Shown: positions 9,026 to 18,572 of the stretch, one piece after another
Numbering within the stretch: position 1 is the first letter of the stretch
Layout of the letters: every line of letters starts with the position of its first letter
Source: Cognatundibacterium rivi
GTDB lineage: Bacteria; Pseudomonadota; Gammaproteobacteria; Burkholderiales; Burkholderiaceae_D
Assembly (NCBI RefSeq): GCF_018139565.1
Contig: NZ_JAGSPK010000008.1
Location: 36,940-100,939 of the forward strand
Length of the DNA stretch: 64,000 nt
Direction of reading: 5' to 3'
Translations under genes and position numbers: made by a program
Notes under the pieces: generated by a model
What the model saw: the letters and a program-made list of their open reading frames with translations, nothing else
What the model was told of the DNA's origin: nothing
The model's database searches: none

Positions 9026-11377
9026 TCAACCACGTAATTTCGCAAACGCTGCTGCCATCGCGTTGCCTGCGGGGGCGGCTTCTTGTTTGCGTTGTTGCTG
9101 GTGCTGGTTCAGGCGTTTGGCGTCGTTGCGGTCGCCGCGTTGTTCCGGTTTGCTGCCGGGTTGCGGTGCGCTGTCGGTGAGGCGCATGGTGAGGGCGATG
9201 CGCTGGCGTTTGACGTCAACTTCCATCACTTTGACTTTCACCACCTGACCGGCTTTGACGACGGTGTGCGGGTCTTTGACAAAGGTGTTCGACAGTGCGG
9301 AAATGTGTACCAGGCCATCCTGATGCACGCCGATATCGACAAACGCGCCGAACGCGGCGACGTTGGTGACGACGCCTTCTAGAATCATATCGGGCTGCAA
9401 ATCTTTGATGTCTTCCACGCCGTCTTTAAAGGTGGCGGTGGTGAATTCAGGGCGCGGATCGCGGCCCGGTTTTTCCAGCTCTTTGATGATGTCGGTGATG
9501 GTCGGCACACCGAATTTTTCATCGGCGTATTTGGCCGCGTTCAGCGATTTCAATAGCCCGCTGTCGCCGATGACGCCTTTTACATCTTTCTTGATATCGG
9601 CCAGAATTTTTTCGACCAGCGGATACGATTCCGGGTGAACTGCGGATGCATCGAGTGGATTGCTGCCATTCATCACGCGCAAAAATCCGGCGGCTTGTTC
9701 AAATGTTTTGTCACCGAGGCGCGGTACTGCGCGCAGATCGGCGCGTGAACTGAACATGCCTTTGGCATCGCGGAAATTAACGATGCTTTGCGCGACGCTG
9801 GCCGATAAGCCGGACACCCGCGCCAGCAAAGGCGCAGAGGCGGTATTCACATCAACACCAACCGCATTCACGCAGTCTTCGACCACCGCATCGAGCGAGC
9901 GTGCCAGCTGGGTCTGGCTGACATCATGCTGATACTGACCAACGCCGATGGATTTTGGATCGATCTTCACCAGCTCGGCCAGCGGGTCTTGCAGACGACG
10001 TGCAATCGAGACCGCACCACGGATGGACACATCCAGATCCGGCAATTCTTTCGAGGCGAATTCTGAAGCGGAATACACCGATGCACCGGCTTCAGAGACG
10101 ACGATTTTGGTCAGCTTGAGTTCTGGTTTGAGTTTGATTAAATCCTGCGCCAGTTTGTCGGTTTCGCGTGAGGCGGTGCCGTTACCAATCGAAATTAATG
10201 ACACCTGATATTTTTCTGCGAGTTTCGCCAGCGTATGCAGCGAACCATCCCAGTCGTTACGCGGCTGATGCGGGTAAATCGTCGCGTGTTCCATTACCTT
10301 GCCGGTCGCATCGACAATCGCGACTTTCACGCCGGTACGCAAGCCAGGATCGAGGCCCATCGTGGCCCGTGGCCCGGCTGGTGCTGCCAGCAATAAATCT
10401 TTGAGGTTGCGTGCAAACACGTTGATGGCTTCGATTTCTGCACTCTCGCGCAGCTTGCCCATCAGCTCGGTTTCCAGATGCATGAAGACTTTGACGCGCC
10501 ATGCCCAGCGCACGGTATCGGCCAGCCATTTATCGGCTGGGCGATCTTTTTGGCTGACGCCGAAACGTGCGGCAATGCGGCTTTCACATGGGTTCAGCGG
10601 CGCATCCCATTTTGGTTTTTCTTCTTCGCTGTCGAGCCGCAAAGTGACGGTCAGCATTTCTTCGCGGCGACCACGGAACAAGGCCAGTGCGCGGTGCGAT
10701 GGAATGGTGCCCAGGGTTTCTGAGTAATCGAAATAATCGGCAAATTTTTCGCCGGCATCTTCTTTGCCTGCCACGACTTTGGATTCGACGATGCCGTGGT
10801 CGTTCAGATATTCGCGCAGCGCTTGCAACAGGCTCGCATCTTCGGCAAAGCGTTCCATCAGAATCTGACGTGCGCCATCGAGTGCCGCTTTGGTGTCAGG
10901 CACGCCTGGGTTGTCGCCGTTGTCGGTGCTGAACGCGGGTTTCAGATAATTGGCGGCTTCGGTTTCTGGCGTCAGCATCGGGTCGGCCAGCAAGGCATCG
11001 GCCAGCGGCAGCAAACCTGCTTCGACGGCGATCTGCGCTTTGGTGCGGCGTTTCGGTTTATACGGCAGATATAAATCTTCGAGCCGGGTTTTGTCTTCGG
11101 CGTGGGTAATCGCATCAAGCAAGGCCGGCGTCATCTTGCCTTGTTCATCAATCGAGGCGATGATCGCGGCGCGGCGGTCTTCGAGTTCACGCAGATAACG
11201 CAGACGTTCTTCGAGCAGACGCAATTGCGTATCATCGAGGCCGCCGGTAACTTCTTTACGGTAACGGGCGATAAACGGTACGGTCGCGCCTTCATCCAGC
11301 AAGGCAACAGCAGCCGCTACCTGTATCGGTTTGGCGGCGAGTTCTACGGCGAGTCTTTGTTCAATCGAAGGCAGCAT
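9026..11377 (-). CDS. tex: Tex-family transcription accessory protein (S1 RNA-binding)
   Basis: 783 residues, full length for the family. Domain order visible: N-terminal helical Tex domain with the [12 protein letters not shown] signature (residues 29-40), a YqgF/RNase H-like core ([13 protein letters not shown]), helix-hairpin-helix motifs ([21 protein letters not shown]) and a C-terminal S1 domain ([26 protein letters not shown]), ending in a basic, Gln-rich tail. Tex binds nucleic acids and affects transcription; in several pathogens it influences toxin expression. Single leftward gene with its own terminator. Confidence 0.95.
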   Translation of the reverse strand: MLPSIEQRLAVELAAKPIQVAAAVALLDEGATVPFIARYRKEVTGGLDDTQLRLLEERLRYLRELEDRRAAIIASIDEQGKMTPALLDAITHAEDKTRLEDLYLPYKPKRRTKAQIAVEAGLLPLADALLADPMLTPETEAANYLKPAFSTDNGDNPGVPDTKAALDGARQILMERFAEDASLLQALREYLNDHGIVESKVVAGKEDAGEKFADYFDYSETLGTIPSHRALALFRGRREEMLTVTLRLDSEEEKPKWDAPLNPCESRIAARFGVSQKDRPADKWLADTVRWAWRVKVFMHLETELMGKLRESAEIEAINVFARNLKDLLLAAPAGPRATMGLDPGLRTGVKVAIVDATGKVMEHATIYPHQPRNDWDGSLHTLAKLAEKYQVSLISIGNGTASRETDKLAQDLIKLKPELKLTKIVVSEAGASVYSASEFASKELPDLDVSIRGAVSIARRLQDPLAELVKIDPKSIGVGQYQHDVSQTQLARSLDAVVEDCVNAVGVDVNTASAPLLARVSGLSASVAQSIVNFRDAKGMFSSRADLRAVPRLGDKTFEQAAGFLRVMNGSNPLDASAVHPESYPLVEKILADIKKDVKGVIGDSGLLKSLNAAKYADEKFGVPTITDIIKELEKPGRDPRPEFTTATFKDGVEDIKDLQPDMILEGVVTNVAAFGAFVDIGVHQDGLVHISALSNTFVKDPHTVVKAGQVVKVKVMEVDVKRQRIALTMRLTDSAPQPGSKPEQRGDRNDAKRLNQHQQQRKQEAAPAGNAMAAAFAKLRG

Positions 11378-11565
11378 AAATCCAGAATCCAGACATTAAA
11401 AAAGCAATGAAGGCGCAGATGATACGCAATTTGCAGCGTTGCGCCAGTCTTGACAGTCTTTCTGACTGCGGTTAATAGTCGGCCGGGTGGCGCGGTGTAA
11501 TGACGGCGATCTGTAGAAAATACAGGCCTGCAGCGGTGCAGAAATCCCGCTCAAAAAAGGAAAAA

Positions 11566-11639
11566 ATGGGGAGTATGTGGCGATTTACGCTTATTCTCTC
11601 AATGAAATAAAGGGTGTTTACATATACTGGGGGGAGTAT
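11566..11639. promoter_or_regulatory. Paired G-tract motifs, 63 bp apart (second pair)
   Basis: ATGGGGAGTATGTGG (11566-11580) and ATATACTGGGGGGAGTAT (11622-11639) repeat the motif pair seen at 6349-6434. Again the two GGAGTAT cores start 63 bases apart (11570 and 11633), while the sequence between them is different. The second copy contains TACT, six G and AGTA without a spacer, close to RcnR-type operators. It ends 8 bases before ATG 11647 of the hydrolase gene, where a bound protein would block transcription or translation initiation. Confidence 0.5.
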
Positions 11640-11646
11640 TTTTAGG

Positions 11647-12747
11647 ATGAAATTCGAGTATTGCAGCCTTCGCAGCCGTGGTTATCTCTGCAGGCAGAGC
11701 AGACACGCCGCGGCGCGGCTGGCTGCGGCAGTATTGCTGCCGTTCCTGATGTGCTTCGCGCTGGCGGCACCTGCAATTGCTACTGCTGCTGCCACTGCTG
11801 AAACTGCGGGACCTGCATCAGCCGATGCTGTGACTCCGGCAGTAAATGCGAATATGAAATTACAGCCCGCCACGTTCACTTTTGCCGACGGTGGCAACGC
11901 CCTGTTTTATCAATGGGATAAACAGCCGTGGCAGAGCGATACTGCCGCAATGGCTTCCCCGGTGAATCTGCTGTTCGTGGTGGCCGGTGCCGGTTGCGGC
12001 AGCATGGGGCGATATTTGCCGCAATATTTCACCGGATGGGAAGGCGAATCTGGGCTGACCCGTATCCGTGTTTTGCTCAAACGCCATATCAGCGCGCAGG
12101 CAAACGGTGAAACCTGTAGCGAGGCATTTATCCGCGCCGATCATCTGAGCCAATGGCGCGCAGATCAACTGGCATTCATACAAGCCCAGTTGCGCCAATT
12201 CAAACAACAAGGCATGCAACCACGCCGCGTGATTTTGTTGGGCATTTCCGAGGGTGCTGAACTGGTGCCTTTGCTGGCGCGCGATCTGCCGCAAATCACG
12301 CATCTGGCCTTGCTGGCGAATGCAGGAAACAGCGCGATTCCGACTTACCGCGCGCTGGCAGCAATTTATCCGCACATGCAGCAAGGCTGGGATGTTTTAT
12401 CCCGCGCACTGGCAAGTTCCCCGGCCGACCCTGAGCAGGCGCGCATACACGGGCGCGGCTGGCGCTACTGGTCGGAAATCGCGATAGATCAGACACGCAA
12501 TCTGCTCGCAGCGCGCTTGCCGGTTTTTGCAGGGATCGGAGAGGCGGATACTTTAATCCCGCCGGGCGCGGCCAACGCCTTGAGAAAAGCATTCAGCGAC
12601 GCTGGGCGCAGCGATTTTCAATTGCGCATTTATCCCGCTGCAGATCATGGTTTGCGTAGCCCTGATAAAAATTATTTGCCGGATTTTATGTGGCAACTGG
12701 ATCAGTGGTTGCTGGAGGATTGCGTTCCGGAGCCCAGCTTCCGGTGA
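11647..12747 (+). CDS. Exported alpha/beta-hydrolase
   Basis: 366 residues from ATG 11647. A basic N-terminus and a long hydrophobic segment ending in an Ala-rich stretch (about residues 17-45) form a signal sequence. The hydrolase core follows: LLFVVAGAGCGSMGRYLPQY oxyanion region, nucleophile elbow GISEG (Ser201), acid in GEADTLIPP and final histidine in ADHGL. The Asp/His positions fit a complete catalytic triad, so it is probably an active periplasmic esterase or peptidase of unknown substrate. A GTG at 11614 is also in frame but would put the upstream operator-like motif inside the coding region. No gene follows closely. Confidence 0.75.
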   Translation: MKFEYCSLRSRGYLCRQSRHAAARLAAAVLLPFLMCFALAAPAIATAAATAETAGPASADAVTPAVNANMKLQPATFTFADGGNALFYQWDKQPWQSDTAAMASPVNLLFVVAGAGCGSMGRYLPQYFTGWEGESGLTRIRVLLKRHISAQANGETCSEAFIRADHLSQWRADQLAFIQAQLRQFKQQGMQPRRVILLGISEGAELVPLLARDLPQITHLALLANAGNSAIPTYRALAAIYPHMQQGWDVLSRALASSPADPEQARIHGRGWRYWSEIAIDQTRNLLAARLPVFAGIGEADTLIPPGAANALRKAFSDAGRSDFQLRIYPAADHGLRSPDKNYLPDFMWQLDQWLLEDCVPEPSFR

Positions 12748-12837
12748 TGAAGTTTGATGAAAAGCAAAGTTTATTTGCTGCAAAAATAATAATTTCGAAA
12801 AAGTGTTGTTTTGTATGTTTTGCTAACAATTTTAAGC

Positions 12838-12866
12838 ATTACAAAAACAAAGGTGCTCTTTATAAT
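12838..12866 (+). promoter_or_regulatory. Candidate sigma-70 promoter of the LpoB operon
   Basis: ATTACA (12838-12843) and TATAAT (12861-12866) with a 17-base spacer lie in an AT-rich stretch about 130 bases before the first gene of the four-gene envelope operon. The -10 is perfect, the -35 matches four of six positions. Confidence 0.45.
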
Positions 12867-12998
12867 TTCCCGTTCAACGCCGGTAATACCTTATTTTTCA
12901 GGGCAGTATTTATCACTTTGTACGATGTGTACCTGATCGTTACAAAAATGATGTTGCTAGTCCGGTCGCCTTTTTCAACACTCAAATATATAAGCTAA

Positions 12999-14489
12999 AT
13001 GCGCCTCTCTTCCTTCTCGCTCACCCCTCTGGTTGCTGCTCTGGTTCTCACTGGTTGCGTTACGACGCAAACCCACGACAGCAAAGTCTCTAACTCACTG
13101 GCAGTTGTTAAAACCGGGCAGATCGAGGATGCGATCCGTCAGGTTGAAGAACAGACTAAAGGTGCCAATCAGAATGATTTATTGCTGAATCTGGAAAAAG
13201 GCGAACTGATGCGTATTGGTAAGCGTTATCAGGACAGCTTGAATGCGTTGACGATTGCCGACACCAAGGTGAAAGAGTGGGAAGAAAACGCTAAAAGCAA
13301 TCCACAGAAATTGATGAGCCAGATCGGCGCCACCATCATGGGCGATGCCAGCCGCGATTACGAAGGCCAGGATTACGAAAAAGTGATGCTGACTGTGCGT
13401 ATGGCGATGGATCGTATCAATCTGGGTGATCTGGATACTGCCCGCGTCGATATCAAACGTACGCATGAGCGTGAAGCGGTGATTGCTGAATTCCGTTCCA
13501 AGGAAACCGAGGCCGCCGAAAAGGAAGCGAAAGAAAAAGGTGTAACAAGCAGTAACAAGGAAATTAACGGCTATCCGGTTGAAACCCTGAATGACCCGGA
13601 AGTGCTGAAGCTGAAAAACGGTTATCAGAATGCATTGAGTCATTACCTTGCCGGTTTTGTGTATGAAGCGCTGAATGAGCCAGGTCTGGCGGCGCCAGGT
13701 TATCGCAAGGCGATCGAATTGCGTCCTGATTTACCGGTGCTGGAAGATGGCTTGAAAGGCCTCGATCAACGCACCAGTTTCCGCCGCAAAAAAGGCGTGA
13801 CAGATGTTCTGTTCGTGGTCGAAACCGGCAATGCACCAGCCCGCCAGTCACAGAAATTTGCGCTGCCATTGCCAACCTCACGCGGTCTGGTGACTGTGTC
13901 GCTGACTTTCCCTGTGATCCAGCCGGATAAAGAAGCGGCGGTGATCCGCTCGGTGAATATCGCGAATCAATCTTTGCCAACCGCATTGATCACTGATTTC
14001 AACGTGATGGCGCGTCGTGCATTGAAAGATGAAATGCCAGGTATTTACACCCGCGCTGCGATCCGTGCGATTACTAAAGGCGTGGTGCAGGATCAGGTCA
14101 ATAAAAACTTCGGCGCACTTGCTGGTCTGGCTGCTAATATTGCCGTGGTCGCGACGGAAGGCCCGGCAGATGATCGTATGTGGCGTAGCCTGCCAGAGCG
14201 CGTCTTTATTGCGCGTGCGTTTTTACCACCGGGCGAATATGATGTGAATTTTTCGGGTCGTCCCGGCGAAAGCACCAAGCTCAATATTGACGGTCGCTAC
14301 ATGGTGGTGCCAGTGCGTTTGTATCCGAACAAAACTTATGTCGGCGATCTGGCAAAATTCGGTACTGTGACACCGGCAGCGCAGATCGCGGCAGAAACGC
14401 CTGCGGTAAAAGCAGCGCCGACAAAGCCAGCGAGAAAAGCGGCGCAGAAGCAGAAACCAGCTGCGGCTGCAGCGGCAGGTGCGAACTAA
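12999..14489 (+). CDS. TPR-containing lipoprotein of the COG3014 type
   Basis: 496 residues with a lipoprotein signal ending LTGC (Cys20). The N-terminal half is helical with tetratricopeptide-like repeats (LLLNLEKGELMRIGKRYQDSL, SHYLAGFVYEALNEPGLAAPGYRKAIEL). The C-terminal half is beta-rich (VARLYP-type strands) and ends in an Ala/Lys/Pro-rich tail. COG3014 proteins are often encoded with YcfL and LpoB, as here, and are thought to assist penicillin-binding-protein regulation at the outer membrane. First gene of a four-gene operon (12999-16499). Confidence 0.8.
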   Translation: MRLSSFSLTPLVAALVLTGCVTTQTHDSKVSNSLAVVKTGQIEDAIRQVEEQTKGANQNDLLLNLEKGELMRIGKRYQDSLNALTIADTKVKEWEENAKSNPQKLMSQIGATIMGDASRDYEGQDYEKVMLTVRMAMDRINLGDLDTARVDIKRTHEREAVIAEFRSKETEAAEKEAKEKGVTSSNKEINGYPVETLNDPEVLKLKNGYQNALSHYLAGFVYEALNEPGLAAPGYRKAIELRPDLPVLEDGLKGLDQRTSFRRKKGVTDVLFVVETGNAPARQSQKFALPLPTSRGLVTVSLTFPVIQPDKEAAVIRSVNIANQSLPTALITDFNVMARRALKDEMPGIYTRAAIRAITKGVVQDQVNKNFGALAGLAANIAVVATEGPADDRMWRSLPERVFIARAFLPPGEYDVNFSGRPGESTKLNIDGRYMVVPVRLYPNKTYVGDLAKFGTVTPAAQIAAETPAVKAAPTKPARKAAQKQKPAAAAAAGAN

Positions 14490-14559
14490 GTAAAACTGGC
14501 AAGACGACAAAAACCAGTCGATTTAATTGATGTACAAAGTTATTAAGGAAGAATCATCC

Positions 14560-14955
14560 ATGATGTCTAAAAAAATTGCCGTTTGTGCGGCTGTCATCGC
14601 AGCTTGCTTTGCCGCACCGGTCATGGCCGAAGATGTGCCAAATGCAGTTTCTCCTGGCATTGCGGCGAAATTAATGGTGCGTGGCACGCTCGAAGGTGTG
14701 CAGGTGACTGATCTGCGCGGTCAGCGTCGTAACGATGTGCTGGTTGTGCAGGCCGAAATGTATAACACCACAGCGAAAGATGTACGCGTCTATTACCGTT
14801 TCCGCTGGACAGATGCAGCCGGTATGCAGGTCGGCGATGGCGAAGTCTGGAAACCATTGATGATACTGGGTAAGCAAAGCCAGCTCGTCAAAGGCACAGC
14901 CTATGGCCCGCAAGCGACAGATTTCAAAATCGAAATGAGCGCTGAACCACGTTAA
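14560..14955 (+). CDS. YcfL family (DUF1425) periplasmic protein
   Basis: 131 residues from ATG 14560, chosen because AAGGAA lies 9 bases upstream and the product begins with a clean signal peptide ending PVMAEDV. The mature part is a single beta-rich domain with RRNDVLVVQAEMYNTT, YYRFRWTDAAGMQV and AYGPQATDFKIEM, matching the YcfL family. In E. coli ycfL lies directly upstream of lpoB, as here. Unlike E. coli YcfL, no lipobox Cys is visible. Confidence 0.8.
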   Translation: MMSKKIAVCAAVIAACFAAPVMAEDVPNAVSPGIAAKLMVRGTLEGVQVTDLRGQRRNDVLVVQAEMYNTTAKDVRVYYRFRWTDAAGMQVGDGEVWKPLMILGKQSQLVKGTAYGPQATDFKIEMSAEPR

Positions 14956-15000
14956 TCACAGATTTGTTTAAAAAAAATTGTACAGAACTACGGAGTTATT

Positions 15001-15615
15001 ATGAAACGCATTTCCTCTTTATCCACCACTTTGTGCCTGATGATTCTGGCCGTGACTTCGCTGTCTGCCTGCCAGACAAAATTATCGCAGCCAACAGTCA
15101 GCCTCGCACGTCAGGTGAATTATGGCGACAACAAAGCGGTAGAAACAGTGACGAATGAATTCGGTTCGACTGATTTGCAGATGATTGCAGAAAAAATGGT
15201 TGGCTCTTTGCTCGAAGATCCGGCACTGGCAAATCGCCCGACACTGACACTGGCTGGTGTGCGCAATAAAACCAGCGAATACATCGACACTAAATCGATC
15301 ATGAACAGTATTCAGACTGCGTTGGTGAAAAGTAAAAAAGTAAAATTCACACGTAGCGCTGATGAAATGCAGCAAGGCGTGGACGAGTTGCAACGTCAGA
15401 ATCAAAGCGGTTTGTATAAATCTCAGGGTAAAGCGAAGGTCGGCAACATGACGGCAGCGAAATATTCCCTCGAAGGTGAAATCGTTTCTATCGTCAAACA
15501 AAATTCCACGACCAAAGATGTGTTCTACAAGATGACATTGAAACTGTATGACATCGAAGATGGTTCTATCGAATGGCAGGATGAAAAAGAAATCCGTAAA
15601 ACATCTAAAAAATAA
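15001..15615 (+). CDS. lpoB: Penicillin-binding protein activator LpoB
   Basis: 204 residues with a lipobox (LSAC, Cys24). The globular part has the LpoB signatures: a DLQMIAEKMVGSLL helix, PTLTLAGVRNKTSEYIDTKSIMNSIQTAL, then AAKYSLEGEIVSI and LYDIEDGSIEWQDEKEIRK. LpoB reaches from the outer membrane through peptidoglycan to activate PBP1b; here the linker between the Cys and the domain is short. An ACGGAG ribosome binding site precedes the ATG. It is the third gene of the operon. Confidence 0.88.
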   Translation: MKRISSLSTTLCLMILAVTSLSACQTKLSQPTVSLARQVNYGDNKAVETVTNEFGSTDLQMIAEKMVGSLLEDPALANRPTLTLAGVRNKTSEYIDTKSIMNSIQTALVKSKKVKFTRSADEMQQGVDELQRQNQSGLYKSQGKAKVGNMTAAKYSLEGEIVSIVKQNSTTKDVFYKMTLKLYDIEDGSIEWQDEKEIRKTSKK

Positions 15616-15668
15616 TCAGCCCTGATCAATCTTTAACCGGTTTTTAACCGGCTCCTGAAGGACGTAAG

Positions 15669-16499
15669 ATGTTGAATATGAAAAAAATTCTGGCAGGCGT
15701 TTTCTGCTCCGCAGCAGCATGCAGCGCGCTGGCAGCAGAACCGAAAATTGCCGTGACTGATCTGACTTACGAAGAAAAAGTCAGCGAGTATTTCCATGTC
15801 GTTTCTGCCAGCAGTAAAAGCAGTGTGAAAGGCAGCTACAGCGAACGCGAAACCGATCGCAGCTACTCACAACGCGGCAAAATTGACGCCAAGAGCGAAA
15901 GCAATTACTACGAAGCGGAAGGTTTTTACACCTATATCGACCGTGGTGAATTAAAAACCTACACGGCCGATTTGAAAGGCGCGATGATCAAAGGCGGTGG
16001 TGTGCATCTGATTCAGGCGCGTCCGTATGTTGGCAAGCCGATGGAAAAAATTTACGACATCATCGGTCGCATCAAACAAGGCATGTATCCCGGCGCGGAT
16101 TATGTATTGTTCGGCACAGTCAGCAATATCCAGTTCCGTCAGGAAAGTAATCAACTGCAATACGGGAATTCGATGACAGCCAGTTTGTCACTTGATCTGG
16201 TCGCCGATTTCAGTCTGATCAACACCAAAACCTATGAAGTCAAAGCGGCATTCAGCGCGAGTGGTTCCGGTGTTGATACCAAGATCATCAGCCGTGCCGG
16301 TGATCGCGTTGTCTTCAATCGCGGCAAGGTCATACAGGAAACCTCGCGCAGTCTGGCAGATGCGGCCTATAACGAACTGATGGTGCAGTTTGGTTTGCCA
16401 CGCGGTGCGAATCGTCCGGCGAACTCGAATGTGAATGGTCAGCCCGTGGTACCTGCAGTACCTGTGCAAAATACGGAACCAGTGACGGTGTATCGTTAA
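15669..16499 (+). CDS. Exported CsgG-like protein of the LpoB operon
   Basis: 276 residues with an Ala-rich signal peptide ending ALAAEP and AAGGA 8 bases before the ATG. The body begins KIAVTDLTYEEKV and includes PGADYVLFGTVSNIQF, SLDLVADFSLINTKTYEVKAAFSASGSG and DAAYNELMVQFG, the pattern of the CsgG/HfaB/LpoB-like fold. A low-complexity Ser/Tyr/Arg stretch (residues about 45-80) interrupts it. Its exact function is unknown; position suggests a partner of LpoB. It closes the operon, with a strong terminator 27 bases on. Confidence 0.75.
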   Translation: MLNMKKILAGVFCSAAACSALAAEPKIAVTDLTYEEKVSEYFHVVSASSKSSVKGSYSERETDRSYSQRGKIDAKSESNYYEAEGFYTYIDRGELKTYTADLKGAMIKGGGVHLIQARPYVGKPMEKIYDIIGRIKQGMYPGADYVLFGTVSNIQFRQESNQLQYGNSMTASLSLDLVADFSLINTKTYEVKAAFSASGSGVDTKIISRAGDRVVFNRGKVIQETSRSLADAAYNELMVQFGLPRGANRPANSNVNGQPVVPAVPVQNTEPVTVYR

Positions 16500-16525
16500 T
16501 CGCTGATCACTGTCTTCCACTACTG

Positions 16526-16553
16526 AAAAAGCCAGCAGACATGCTGGCTTTTT
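16526..16553 (+). terminator. Rho-independent terminator of the LpoB operon
   Basis: AAAAAGCCAGCA and TGCTGGCTTTTT form a perfect 12-bp stem with a GACA loop. The A/T flanks make it usable in both directions. Confidence 0.93.
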
Positions 16554-16678
16554 AATTTTTCATGCATAGATATTTTGCTGAGATTGCTGCTGCACTTCGC
16601 ATGACAATGAGCTGGGTATTCCGGATAGCCTGATTTAGCCCTAAACAATTGATGCGTTGAACTGCATCAATTGGTTTA

Positions 16679-17092
16679 TCAGCGGTATAGATCGGGACGG
16701 TGGATTTCCATGAACGTTTCTGGTTTTGCCGGTGAGTGGAAACCAAATTTTTCATACAGACCGCGAGCCGAGCTGCTGACCAATATAAAGCGGCGTATGT
16801 TTTGCAGATCGGGATGATCTTGTATCACTTCCAGCAGACGGCGGCTGTATCCCTGGCCGCGATAATCCGGCAAGACAAACACATCCATCAGATACGCAAA
16901 TGTCGCACGGTCTGTGACTACTCGCGCAAAGGCGATTTGTTGACCATCGATAAATCCGCCAAAGCACAGCGAATGCTCAATTGAACGTTGTACCGTTTCG
17001 AGGGAGATTCCTTGTGCCCAGGGGGATAGCGTGGATAAAAAATTGTGTATCAATGCGATGTTGAGCGCGGCTTTGTCTGTCGTAATCTGCAT
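16679..17092 (-). CDS. GNAT family N-acetyltransferase
   Basis: 137 residues. It has the acetyl-CoA binding motif LPDYRGQGYSRRLLEVI preceded by AYLMDVFV, and the C-terminal ARGLYEKFGFHSP motif of GNAT enzymes. The N-terminal WAQGISLETVQRSIEHSLCFGGFIDGQQIAFARVVTD fits small-molecule or protein acetyltransferases of the YitI-like type; the substrate is not predictable. It ends 18 bases before prmC in the same direction, so it is probably the last gene of the hemA-prfA-dsbB-prmC run. Confidence 0.88.
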   Translation of the reverse strand: MQITTDKAALNIALIHNFLSTLSPWAQGISLETVQRSIEHSLCFGGFIDGQQIAFARVVTDRATFAYLMDVFVLPDYRGQGYSRRLLEVIQDHPDLQNIRRFILVSSSARGLYEKFGFHSPAKPETFMEIHRPDLYR

Positions 17093-17109
17093 AAAAAATC
17101 CTTTGCCAA

Positions 17110-17937
17110 TCAGCGGCGTTGTCCGCCTGAAACGCGCTCTATACCAGCGAGGTCGCGCCAGCTTTGTACTTGCGTGTAGCCTGCTGCGATCAACAAGGCA
17201 CGGACTTCTTCCGCCTGATGATAACCATGTTCCATCAACAGCCAGCCTTGTTGCGCAAGATGCGTATGCGCACCTTGGATGATGTGCCGGTAAGCGCTGA
17301 GCCCATCGGCATGATCGGTGAGGGCATTGATGGGTTCAAAGCGCAGATCGCCCTGACTCAGATGTGGGTCATCTTTGACGATGTAGGGCGGATTGCTGAC
17401 GATGGTTTGAAATACCCGGCCAGCCAGTGCGCTGTACCAGTCACTGTGCAATAGTTGCAGGTGATCTGGCGGCAGTATACGTGCGGCATTCTTTTTTGCG
17501 ATGGCGAGTGCTTCTGTGCTGATGTCGACAGCACAGACATCCAGATCCTGGCGTTCGTGAGCAAGCGCAATCGCAATCGCTCCGGAACCTGTACCGAGGT
17601 CGAGTAAGGTGGAGTTTTGCGGGGCGAATTGCAAACCGAGTTCCACCAGTAATTCTGTATCTGCGCGCGGAATCAAGACCGCCGGAGAGGTGTAAAAAGG
17701 CAGGCCAAAAAATTCACGTTCACCGGTCAGATAGGCGATGGGTTCGCCAGCTAAGCGCCGTTGCTGCAATTCGACAAACTGCTGCGTTTGCGATGTGCTG
17801 AGCGGATAGTCCGAACGTGTAATCAACTGTATGCGACTCAAGCCAGTCACATGCATCAGCAACATGCGTGTTTCCAGCTTATCCAGTGGCGACAAGCGCT
17901 CATGATCGGCAATGCTGAGCGGCTGGCCTTCTGTCAT
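17110..17937 (-). CDS. prmC: Peptide chain release factor N5-glutamine methyltransferase PrmC
   Basis: 275 residues. The SAM-binding motif LDLGTGSGA (112-120) and the glutamine-binding NPPY (182-185) are intact. PrmC methylates the Gln of the GGQ motif in RF1 and RF2. prfA lies 0.6 kb upstream in the same direction; dsbB is inserted between them. The ATG overlaps the dsbB stop codon (TGATG), so the two are translationally coupled. Confidence 0.95.
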   Translation of the reverse strand: MTEGQPLSIADHERLSPLDKLETRMLLMHVTGLSRIQLITRSDYPLSTSQTQQFVELQQRRLAGEPIAYLTGEREFFGLPFYTSPAVLIPRADTELLVELGLQFAPQNSTLLDLGTGSGAIAIALAHERQDLDVCAVDISTEALAIAKKNAARILPPDHLQLLHSDWYSALAGRVFQTIVSNPPYIVKDDPHLSQGDLRFEPINALTDHADGLSAYRHIIQGAHTHLAQQGWLLMEHGYHQAEEVRALLIAAGYTQVQSWRDLAGIERVSGGQRR

Positions 17938-18446
17938 CAGTGACGCTTTCCGAACATGCCGGTTTTTTGTTTTTGAAAAAACAGCACGATCAGCGTGAGA
18001 CTGAAAATAACAAACCAGATCATGGCCCAGGTCGGAATCGTCAGACCGAAGATTGGTGGGTAAGGTGTTTCACACAAGCCATCCGCACGGAACAGGATAG
18101 GAAACCATTCCGACAAGAAGATTTTATTGAGCCCGGTTTCCAGCGGATCGATACCACAGGAGAGCGTAGGATTTGACAACACATACAGGTGTTTGCCCGC
18201 AATGCCAATACCGCCGAATGCGGATAAACCTGCGAGGGCTATGCCGTAACGGCGCGCATCGGCAGGAAGCAAAGCAGCGATCAGGCTGAACAGGGCGATG
18301 GCAAGAAATGCATAACGCTGGAAGACGCATAAGGGGCAAGGCAGCATCAGTTCAACGATCTGCAGATAGAGCGCAACTGCTATCAGTAACAGGCAGGTGG
18401 CAGAGATGCCGAGTAAGACGAATTTAGATGAACGCATGTAGGTCAT
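17937..18446 (-). CDS. dsbB: Disulfide bond formation protein DsbB
   Basis: 169 residues with four transmembrane helices. The first periplasmic loop carries CPLC (Cys37 and Cys40) and the second carries the pair Cys97 and Cys125, the standard DsbB layout. It reoxidises DsbA and passes electrons to ubiquinone. A start at residue 4 (MRSSK) is equally possible. Its place between prfA and prmC is unusual, because those two are usually adjacent. Confidence 0.93.
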   Translation of the reverse strand: MTYMRSSKFVLLGISATCLLLIAVALYLQIVELMLPCPLCVFQRYAFLAIALFSLIAALLPADARRYGIALAGLSAFGGIGIAGKHLYVLSNPTLSCGIDPLETGLNKIFLSEWFPILFRADGLCETPYPPIFGLTIPTWAMIWFVIFSLTLIVLFFQKQKTGMFGKRH

Positions 18447-18572
18447 TCGTAAAATGAAAGCGGATGCCAGCTTACACGCTATTTAAAGCCTCATGTTTAT
18501 AAGAAACTAAATAGTATGAAATACCGGTGTTACTGATATTGCTGGCGCTGTTGGTACTGTGGCTTGGATAGA

